DNA of 64,000 nt from Verrucomicrobiaceae bacterium (GTDB lineage: Bacteria; Verrucomicrobiota; Verrucomicrobiia; Verrucomicrobiales; Akkermansiaceae): NCBI GenBank assembly GCA_027486655.1, contig JAIXOR010000051.1, positions 152,147 through 216,146 of the forward strand, given 5' to 3'. Every line of letters starts with the position of its first letter. Within the stretch, counting starts at the first letter, position 1. Shown one piece after another: positions 26,172 through 33,669 of the stretch. The notes beneath the pieces were generated by a model. It saw only the letters and a program-made list of their open reading frames with translations. It ran no database searches and was not told where the DNA came from. The position numbers were made by a program, and so were the translations under genes.

Positions 26172-27194
26172 ATGACTTTTCGGAACATCACGATCCTCGG
26201 AGGCGGAGCCATGGGCACTGCTCTGGCGATCAATCTTGCGAAGAAGTCACAAATCACCCTGGTCTTCCGCTCCGAAGAGGACGCCGCGAAAGTCCGCGAA
26301 GGCCGCATCAACCAGCGCTACCTGCCGAAGGCGGTGATTCCGGACGAGGTTCGGATCGAGTCGGACCTCGCCGCAGCCCTCGCTGGGGCGGATCTGGTGC
26401 TCATCGCCACGCCGGTCAGCGCCTTCGGGGAGATGCTCGGCCAGGTCGCGCGAATCCGCACGGACATCCCGGTGATCTGGGGCTGCAAGGGCCTTTGCCC
26501 GGTCTCCGGTGAGCCTCTTTCCGTGGCCGCGGAACGCATCCTCGGTCCGGAGGCCTGCTTTGGAGTGCTTTCCGGGCCCAGCTTTGCGGAAGGACTCGCC
26601 GCCAATGACCCCACCGCGGTGGTAGTCTCCACCAACAAGGACCACCGGACCGACCTGCGGGTGGCATCCGGCCTTTCGAACAGAACCCTGCGGGTTTACG
26701 CAAACTCCGACCTCGTCGGCGTGCAGATCTGCGGGGCGATCAAGAACGTGTATGCCATCGCGGCCGGCGTCATCGACGGCTGCGGATGGAGGGAAAACAC
26801 ACGCGCCGCCATGATCACCCGCGCCGTGGCGGAAGCCCGTCGCTATCTCAAGGCCCACCGCTCGAAACGCTCCACCCTGATGGGACTCTCCGGCTTCGGC
26901 GACATTTACCTCACCTGCGGCAGCCGCACCTCCCGCAACTACCAGGTAGGCATCGGCCTGGCCGCCGGAACCCCGCTCGAGACTGTGCTCGGCAACCTCG
27001 GCCACGTGGCGGAAGGTGTGAACGCCGCCCGTTTGATCCTCAAGCGCGCCGCTCTGCTCGGCGTGGAGATGCCCCTGGTGGAGGCCGTCAATGACATCCT
27101 CGACGGCAGGAAGACCCCCCAGGAATGCGCGACGGCGCTGATGACCCGCGAGATCAAGCACGAAAAGGCGGGCCTCAAGCAAAGTGTGGCTTGA
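26172..27194 (+). CDS. gpsA: Glycerol-3-phosphate dehydrogenase [NAD(P)+]
   Basis: The 340-residue enzyme reduces dihydroxyacetone phosphate to sn-glycerol-3-phosphate. It shows the nucleotide loop ILGGGAMGTALA (residues 8-19), the segment CFGVLSGPSFAEGLAANDPTA, the catalytic-region GAIKNVYAIAAGVIDG and the C-terminal NYQVGIGLAAGTPLETVL. It heads a compact plus-strand operon and is followed 39 bases later by tagD. This suggests a dedicated supply of glycerol-3-phosphate for the CDP-glycerol-based polymer, in addition to any phospholipid role. Confidence 0.95.
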   Translation: MTFRNITILGGGAMGTALAINLAKKSQITLVFRSEEDAAKVREGRINQRYLPKAVIPDEVRIESDLAAALAGADLVLIATPVSAFGEMLGQVARIRTDIPVIWGCKGLCPVSGEPLSVAAERILGPEACFGVLSGPSFAEGLAANDPTAVVVSTNKDHRTDLRVASGLSNRTLRVYANSDLVGVQICGAIKNVYAIAAGVIDGCGWRENTRAAMITRAVAEARRYLKAHRSKRSTLMGLSGFGDIYLTCGSRTSRNYQVGIGLAAGTPLETVLGNLGHVAEGVNAARLILKRAALLGVEMPLVEAVNDILDGRKTPQECATALMTREIKHEKAGLKQSVA

Positions 27195-27233
27195 ATTCCG
27201 GGCCCCGAGCGTGAAGTCTCCCTCCCATCCCTC

Positions 27234-27635
27234 ATGCGCACCGTCATCACCTACGGAACTTTCGATCTTCTCCACATCGGCCACATCAACCTGCTGAAAC
27301 GTGCGAGAAACCTGGGTGACCGCCTCATCGTCGCCGTCTCGACCGATGAATTCAACCTGCGCGAGAAGGACAAGGTCTGCACCCACACCTACGAGGACCG
27401 CAAGGCCATCCTGGAAGCCCTGCGCTTCGTCGATCTGGTTATCCCGGAGGAAAACTGGGAGCAGAAATCCACCGACGTCGACAAACACGGGGTGGACGTC
27501 TTCGTCATCGGGGACGACTGGGAAGGACGCTTCGATTTCCTCAAAGAGAAATGCGAGGTCGTTTACCTGCCGCGCACCGCCAACATCTCCACCACCGAGA
27601 TCAAGAAGCAGATTCTCACCGGATCATGTACTTGA
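27234..27635 (+). CDS. tagD: Glycerol-3-phosphate cytidylyltransferase (TagD type)
   Basis: The 133-residue enzyme makes CDP-glycerol from CTP and glycerol-3-phosphate. The nucleotidyltransferase signature TYGTFDLLHIGHINLLKRA includes the HIGH-type motif, and the second motif RTANISTTEIKK is characteristic of TagD/Gct. The length equals that of the classical enzymes. CDP-glycerol is the activated donor for poly(glycerol phosphate) teichoic acids and for some Gram-negative capsules. The stop is directly followed by the ATG of the LicD gene, which implies coupling. Confidence 0.94.
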   Translation: MRTVITYGTFDLLHIGHINLLKRARNLGDRLIVAVSTDEFNLREKDKVCTHTYEDRKAILEALRFVDLVIPEENWEQKSTDVDKHGVDVFVIGDDWEGRFDFLKEKCEVVYLPRTANISTTEIKKQILTGSCT

Positions 27636-29009
27636 ATGGGATCTCTCCTCATGGCGAAAGGGATGAACGGAAGCCCCGGCGCTCGGGAGGCGTTTGATAC
27701 GCTCCGCGTGCTGACCCGGGAGGGTGGTTTCCGCATCTTCAAAGTCTGGCTCCACAAGCTCTTCTGCGACCGCGGCGGCTTCCGCCCGTGGATTTCCTGG
27801 ATGGCTCTGCGGGCCGAGTTTCTCTGGTCGAGTGGAAATCACGACGAACTGAGAAGCCTGGCCACCTATCTGGCCCAGGAACATTCATCCACCCTCGGCT
27901 GCTACTACCTCGCCCAGGCCGCCCACATCCGCGGTGAACTCGATGAAGCGCTCCGCTGGCTGGACCGCCTCGCCAAGCTGAGCCCGGACCACTCGGACGG
28001 ACTCCTGCTCAAGGCCACCTGCCACGCCGAACAAGGCGACCGCGAACAAGCCTGGGACATCCTCTCCAAGATCGTGGTGACCCGCCCCCGCATCAAGGCG
28101 TGGCAGCAATTGGCCAATCTCGTCGATTCACCCGCCGGGTTTTCCCGTCTGGAAACCCTGCGCGAAAAGGCCGCCGCCGCCGGGATCATCAGCGCGGGCC
28201 GCACCGATGTGCTCAACCACGTGGCCCTGGGTGCCATGCGCGCCGGAGACTACGAAGCCGCCAAATCCATCTGGCGCACCATCCTCAAGGCGCGGGCCTC
28301 GACGCCGGGCCGCAAGCGCATGCGCCGGCCGAAGATCGACATCTACTCCAGGGGCCGTGCGGAGAAAGCCCTGCTCGATCTCAACCGGGTGCTGCGGGAT
28401 GCGGGCATTTCCATGTTTCTCGTCAGCGGCACCCTCCTCGGCTGCGTTCGCGAAGGACGTCTTCTCGGACACGACAAGGACATCGACGTCGGCGTGAACG
28501 CCGACACACCGCTCGACGAGCTGCTCGGCGCCGTGCGCCAAAGCGGCTTGTTCCTCATCATCCCCTCCCGCTCGCCCGAGATCATCCGCCTGCGGCACGT
28601 CAATGGCATCCCTCTCGACATCTTCTTCCATTACGACGAAGGCGGCATCCGCTGGCATGGCGGCGTGAAGATGCGCTGGCACAACAGCCCCTTCGAGCTG
28701 ATCGGGCGGGACTTCCTCGGCGATGTCTTCCTGGTCCCGGCAGATCACGATCGCTACCTCACCGAAAACTACGGCCCGGACTGGCGCACGCCGCAGCCGG
28801 ACTTCGACTCCGCCTTCGACACCCCGAACCAGCAGATCATCCAGCCGGACGAGATGCGGATCTACGCCTTCCGCCAACTGCACACCTACCTCAGCTCGGG
28901 AAACCAGGCGAAGGTGGAGATCTACCTGAACCGCCTCGTCGAACTCGGCGAGGCCGACCTGGCCGGGGAGATCCGGAAGGCGGCAGGGCATCCGGACCGC
29001 GCGGACTGA
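27636..29009 (+). CDS. TPR-LicD/fukutin-like phosphotransferase
   Basis: The 457-residue protein has an N-terminal helical tetratricopeptide-like region (about residues 50-215, with LGCYYLAQAAHIRGELDEAL and RWLDRLAKLSPDHSDG). A C-terminal LicD/fukutin domain begins at LLDLNRVLRDAGISMFLVSG then TLLGCVREGRLLGHDKDIDVG, which carries the characteristic aspartates. LicD-type enzymes transfer phosphocholine or phospho-alditols onto glycans, so here the likely donor is CDP-glycerol or a related nucleotide. The ATG abuts the tagD stop; an ATG at 27651 with CTCCTC upstream is an alternative. The same LicD-like region, degenerate, recurs in the fusion protein at 33670. Confidence 0.85.
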   Translation: MGSLLMAKGMNGSPGAREAFDTLRVLTREGGFRIFKVWLHKLFCDRGGFRPWISWMALRAEFLWSSGNHDELRSLATYLAQEHSSTLGCYYLAQAAHIRGELDEALRWLDRLAKLSPDHSDGLLLKATCHAEQGDREQAWDILSKIVVTRPRIKAWQQLANLVDSPAGFSRLETLREKAAAAGIISAGRTDVLNHVALGAMRAGDYEAAKSIWRTILKARASTPGRKRMRRPKIDIYSRGRAEKALLDLNRVLRDAGISMFLVSGTLLGCVREGRLLGHDKDIDVGVNADTPLDELLGAVRQSGLFLIIPSRSPEIIRLRHVNGIPLDIFFHYDEGGIRWHGGVKMRWHNSPFELIGRDFLGDVFLVPADHDRYLTENYGPDWRTPQPDFDSAFDTPNQQIIQPDEMRIYAFRQLHTYLSSGNQAKVEIYLNRLVELGEADLAGEIRKAAGHPDRAD

Positions 29010-29028
29010 GCCGACGACCGCATTTTCC

Positions 29029-32000
29029 ATGGCAGAAGAAACTCCAGGCGAATCCCCCCAAGCCGCTGCCCGCATCAAGCGGTGCTGGATCCACGTCGGC
29101 ATGCACAAGACCGGCAGCTCGTCGATCCAGCAGACCCTCGCCGCCCTCGGCAAGGGCCCGGATTGGAAACTCCTCAGCGTCGACAAGAACCCGAACCTCG
29201 GGAAGGCGATGTACGCCATGTTCGGCAAGAACCCGGAAAACTTCATCTGGTTCGCCAAACGCGGGGAGACTGCCGAACAACTGGCCAAGAAGCGTGAGCT
29301 CATGCGCCGCCGCTTCGAGCTCCTCATCCGCAAGAGTCCCGAGGAAAACCTGATCCTCTCCACCGAGACGCTTTCCATCATGGCCAGCGAGGAAGTGGCC
29401 GCGCTCAAGGAGTTCCTCGCCCCGCTCTTCGACGAGATCAAGGTGATCGGATACGTCCGGCCTCCCTCCGCGTTCAAGACCTCCTGGTTCCAGCAACTCG
29501 TCAAACACGGCGAGAACAAGCTGGACCCGAACCGCATCAAGGCGTCCTACCGCAAGCGCTTCGGCAAGTTCGACCGCATCTTCGGCAAGGCCCATGTGAG
29601 CCTCAAGCTCTTCGATCCCGCCGGTTTTCCTAACAGCTGCATCGTCACCGACTTCCTGACCCGCATCGGGGTGGCTCCCCTGCCTCCCGAGAAGATCCTG
29701 CGGGTGAACGACAGCCTGTGCCGCGAGGCCTGCGCCATCCTCTTCGCCTACCGCAAGCTGGGCCCCGGCTACGGGGTTGGCAAAACCGTGGTCACCGAGA
29801 ATCTCAAGCTCATCGCCCCGCTGCTGGAAATGAAGGGCACGCGCCTCAGGCTCGCGCCGGAGCTGCTCGCCCAAAGCCTTTCCAACGAATGGGAGGACAT
29901 CGCCTGGATGGAGCGTCGCCTCAAGACCTCCTTCCGGGAAACCCACGAATCCGACGGCAGCCAAGTCCGCAGCGAAGACGATCTGCTCACGATCCCGCGC
30001 GCGGCCTGCCTCGATTATATCCGCAAGTTCCATGAAGTGCACGGCATCGAGGTTTCGGAAGACATCGTCCCAAGTGCCGATCCCGTCCCCCCCGCCGAGG
30101 TCGCGGCAATGGTCGAACATTGCAGGGATTTGATCCGCAACGCGGACGCTCCCGAACCAGCCGCTGAGGATGACGCCGGGGCCGAAGCGCCCAAACGGCT
30201 CTGGATCCACATCGGCATGCACAAGACCGGCACATCGTCCATCCAGACCAATCTCGCGAGGATCGGCAAAGGCGAAGGCTGGCGCTATCTCAAGCTGGAC
30301 GGTGCCAACATGGGAAAATCGCTCCACGCGATGTTCGGGACCAATCCCGCGAACTTCCACCTCTATGTCAAAGCCGGCGACACCCCGGAAGAGATCGCAC
30401 GCCGTGGCGCCACACTGCGCCGCAAACTGGAGTTGATGATCCGCCGCAGCGGCAGGGACACGCTGATCATCTCCTCCGAGATGCTATCCAACATGTCCGC
30501 CGAGGAAGTCACCGCCTTCCGCGACTTCCTGGCCCCGCTTGTGGACGAAATCCGCATCATCGGCTACGTCCGCCCGCCCTCCGGCTTTGCCGTCTCCTGG
30601 TTCCAGCAGGCCGTCAAACAAGGATCCGGCGAGCTCGACCTTGCCAAGCTCAAGCCCAACTACCGCAAACGCTTCGAGAAGTTCGACCGGATCTTCGGCC
30701 GCGACCGCGTGAAGCTTTGTTTCTTCGATCCCGCCGCCCTCACCCGCGGCTGCATCATCGCGGATTTCTGCGAACAGACCGGCATTCATCCGCCGGACCC
30801 CGGCTCGATCACCCGCGTCAACGAAAGCCTCGGCCGCGAGGCCTGTGCCATCCTCTTCGCCTACCGCAAACTCGGCCCGGGCTTCGGCGTGGGACCGGAT
30901 GTCCTCACCGAGAACAACCGGCTCATCCGCCCGCTCATCGCCATGGGCGGCACCAAGCTGCGCTTTTCCCAATCGCTCCTCGACCAACTGTGCCAGCGCA
31001 ACCTCAAGGACATCGAATGGATGGAAAAACGCATCCGAATGAGCCTGCGCGAGGAAGTCCAGTCCGACGGAAGCGAGGTCGGTGACGAAAGCGATCTGCT
31101 GAACATCCGCAACCAGGACTGCGCCGAATTTCTCGCCAAGTTCCAGGAAGTCCTCGGCATCGAGACGACACCGGACCTGCTGCCTTCAGCCGATCTCGTG
31201 GATCCCGCCGACGTCTCGGCCATGGTCGAGCGCTGCCGCGAACAGATCCGCTCCCAGATCGCCGCGGAAAGATCCACCGCGGCAGCCAATCCCGATGCCA
31301 AGCCGCTCAAATGCCTGTGGCTCCACATCGGCATGCACAAGACCGGCACCTCGTCCATCCAGGCAAACCTTTCTCAGGTCAAGAACCCGCAAGGCTGGCG
31401 ATACCTCAAGCTCGATGGACCGAACATGGGAAGGTCCCTGCACGCGATGTTCGGCAAGGACCCCCAGAACTTCCACCTCTATGCCAAGGCCGGCGACAGC
31501 GCCGAGGAAATCGCACGCCGCGGAGCCGCCCTCCGCCGCAAGCTGGAGCTCATGATCCGCCGCAGCGGGGATGACACGCTCATCCTCTCCTCGGAGATGC
31601 TCTCCAACATGTCCAAGGAGGAAATCACCGCCGTGCGCGATTTCCTCGCTCCATTGGTCGACCGGATCCAAGTCATCGGTTACGTCCGTCCGCCGGGGGG
31701 CTTCGCCGTCTCCTGGTTCCAACAAGCGGTCAAACAAGGCTCGGGCGAACTCAATCTCGACAAGCTCAAACCCAACTACCGCAGGCGCTTCGCGAAGTTC
31801 GACGAAGTTTTCGGCAAGTCCGCGGTGAAGCTTCGCATCTTCGACCCCGCCACCCTCGCCAAGGGCTGCATCGTCGCGGATTTCTGTGAGCAAACCGGCA
31901 TCCAGCCGCCCGCCCCGGAATCGATCGTCCGCGTCAACGAAAGCCTCAGCCGCGAAGCCTGCTCGCTTCTTTTCGCCTATCGCAAGTATGGCCCGGGCTT

Positions 32001-33654
32001 CGGTGTGGGGCCCACCGTGCTCACCGAGAACACACGCCTCATCCGCCCGCTCATCGCGATGCAGGGCAGCAAGCTCCAGTTTTCGCAGTCGCTTCTCGAC
32101 GAGATCCGCACCCGCCATCTCAAGGACATCGCATGGATGGAAAAGCGTCTCCAACTGAGCCTCAGGGAAGAGATCCGTCCGCTTGGCACCGAGGTCAATG
32201 GGGAGGAAGACCTGCTGGACATCCGCCGCGTCGATTGCACGAACTTCCTCAAACAATTCCGGGACGTTCTCGGACTGGATCCCACCGATGACCTCCTTCC
32301 GGCATCCGACCCGGTCCCACCTCTGAAGGCCGCGGCCATGGTCGAGTCCTGCCGCGCACTGATCCGCCGGGACATCCTCGAAAATTCGGAATCCGGAGAG
32401 GAAGTGCACATGAAGTGCCTCTGGCTGCACATCGGCATGCACGAAACCGCATGCACGACCCTCCGGGACAGCCTCACCCGCAGCCCGCTGCCCGCGAACT
32501 GGCGCATCCTCAACACGGGAGGCAAGCCCAACATGGGACAGGCCTTGCAAGCGATGTTCGGCGAGAAGCCGGAAAGCTACGTCTGGTTCGCCCGCCGTGG
32601 CGAAACCGCCGAACAACTCGCCGCCCGCAGGATCGAACTCCGCAAGGACTTCGAAAACGAGATCCGATCGTCCACCGAAAGCAACCTGATCGTCTCCTCC
32701 GAGACCCTTTCCATCATGACCGCCGGCGAGATCAGCGCGCTGTATGAGTTCCTCAGGCCGATGATCGACGACATCCGGGTGCTGGCTTACGTCCGCCCAC
32801 CGGAGTCCTTCCTCGGAGCTTGGTTCGAGAGGCAGGTCCGCATGGGAACCGGCGACTTCCAGGCTTCCAGCCTGAAGACGAGCTATCAGTTCCGCCTGCG
32901 CAAGTTCGACACGATCTTTGGCAGGGAGAAGGTCGTGCTGCGTCTCTTCGACCCCGCCTTGTTTCCCAACCGGGATGTCGTCGCGGACTTCAGGGCCGTC
33001 GTCGGACTTCCCGCACTGGAGACGCCTTCCGCCATCGAAGCGGAAACCCCGATGTCCAGGGAAGCCCTCGGCATGCTTTTCGCGTATCGGAAATTCGGCC
33101 CGGGTTACGGAGTCGGGCGCAGCGTCGTCGAGGAAAACAACCGCTTGATCCAAGCCGCCCTGGCCCTCAAGGGACCGCCGGTCCGCTTCGCCGCCACATG
33201 GATCGAGCAAGCGCTTGAAAGCCAGGCCAAGGACATTGCATGGGTCGAGAAACGCCTCGGCATGAGCGTCAAGGAATCACCACCCACGGAAGGATCCGAG
33301 ATTGCCGACGAATCCTCGCTCCTGAGCATCCGCATGTCCACCTGCTGGGACTTTGCCGATCAATGCCGCAGCCTGTTCGGCATCCGGGTCACCCCCGCAT
33401 TTCCGCGCTCCGCAGAGATCGTGCCGCCGCAACAGGTCGCAGCGCTGGTCGAGCAGTGCCGGGAAGCCATCCGCGAGACGCTGGAACCCTCGGGCATGGT
33501 CCGCAGACTCAAGCGCTTCGTTGCGAGAAAACGGCGCGCACTTGGCACCTTGCTGGCTTCCCCATCGGAAAGCTCCGCTGCAAAACGCAGTCCGAAGAAA
33601 CCCTCTTCGCCGAAGCAGGGTCGTGTTTCGGAAGATGATGGAGCCGTTCGCTAA
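29029..33654 (+). CDS. Four-module sulfotransferase-like protein
   Basis: The 1541-residue product contains four consecutive homologous modules of about 370 residues. Each opens with a PAPS-type phosphate-binding loop: WIHVGMHKTGSSSIQ, WIHIGMHKTGTSSIQ, WLHIGMHKTGTSSIQ and WLHIGMHETACTTLR, with the Met of each loop at residues 25, 397, 769 and 1137. Each has a second nucleotide-site segment such as IGYVRPPSGFAVSWFQQAVK and a shared FAYRKLGPG(Y/F)GVG helix. Modules 2 and 3 are the most alike. Module 4 has lost the loop Lys and Gly. A basic C-terminal tail follows (about residues 1490-1541). There is no signal peptide or membrane helix, so it is probably cytoplasmic and modifies polymer precursors or nascent polymer. 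The operon position, between the LicD gene and the glycerophosphotransferase fusion with 19- and 15-base gaps, supports that. Sulfate transfer itself is inferred from the fold. Confidence 0.9.
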   Translation: MAEETPGESPQAAARIKRCWIHVGMHKTGSSSIQQTLAALGKGPDWKLLSVDKNPNLGKAMYAMFGKNPENFIWFAKRGETAEQLAKKRELMRRRFELLIRKSPEENLILSTETLSIMASEEVAALKEFLAPLFDEIKVIGYVRPPSAFKTSWFQQLVKHGENKLDPNRIKASYRKRFGKFDRIFGKAHVSLKLFDPAGFPNSCIVTDFLTRIGVAPLPPEKILRVNDSLCREACAILFAYRKLGPGYGVGKTVVTENLKLIAPLLEMKGTRLRLAPELLAQSLSNEWEDIAWMERRLKTSFRETHESDGSQVRSEDDLLTIPRAACLDYIRKFHEVHGIEVSEDIVPSADPVPPAEVAAMVEHCRDLIRNADAPEPAAEDDAGAEAPKRLWIHIGMHKTGTSSIQTNLARIGKGEGWRYLKLDGANMGKSLHAMFGTNPANFHLYVKAGDTPEEIARRGATLRRKLELMIRRSGRDTLIISSEMLSNMSAEEVTAFRDFLAPLVDEIRIIGYVRPPSGFAVSWFQQAVKQGSGELDLAKLKPNYRKRFEKFDRIFGRDRVKLCFFDPAALTRGCIIADFCEQTGIHPPDPGSITRVNESLGREACAILFAYRKLGPGFGVGPDVLTENNRLIRPLIAMGGTKLRFSQSLLDQLCQRNLKDIEWMEKRIRMSLREEVQSDGSEVGDESDLLNIRNQDCAEFLAKFQEVLGIETTPDLLPSADLVDPADVSAMVERCREQIRSQIAAERSTAAANPDAKPLKCLWLHIGMHKTGTSSIQANLSQVKNPQGWRYLKLDGPNMGRSLHAMFGKDPQNFHLYAKAGDSAEEIARRGAALRRKLELMIRRSGDDTLILSSEMLSNMSKEEITAVRDFLAPLVDRIQVIGYVRPPGGFAVSWFQQAVKQGSGELNLDKLKPNYRRRFAKFDEVFGKSAVKLRIFDPATLAKGCIVADFCEQTGIQPPAPESIVRVNESLSREACSLLFAYRKYGPGFGVGPTVLTENTRLIRPLIAMQGSKLQFSQSLLDEIRTRHLKDIAWMEKRLQLSLREEIRPLGTEVNGEEDLLDIRRVDCTNFLKQFRDVLGLDPTDDLLPASDPVPPLKAAAMVESCRALIRRDILENSESGEEVHMKCLWLHIGMHETACTTLRDSLTRSPLPANWRILNTGGKPNMGQALQAMFGEKPESYVWFARRGETAEQLAARRIELRKDFENEIRSSTESNLIVSSETLSIMTAGEISALYEFLRPMIDDIRVLAYVRPPESFLGAWFERQVRMGTGDFQASSLKTSYQFRLRKFDTIFGREKVVLRLFDPALFPNRDVVADFRAVVGLPALETPSAIEAETPMSREALGMLFAYRKFGPGYGVGRSVVEENNRLIQAALALKGPPVRFAATWIEQALESQAKDIAWVEKRLGMSVKESPPTEGSEIADESSLLSIRMSTCWDFADQCRSLFGIRVTPAFPRSAEIVPPQQVAALVEQCREAIRETLEPSGMVRRLKRFVARKRRALGTLLASPSESSAAKRSPKKPSSPKQGRVSEDDGAVR

Positions 33655-33669
33655 CCCAACTTCCCCACC

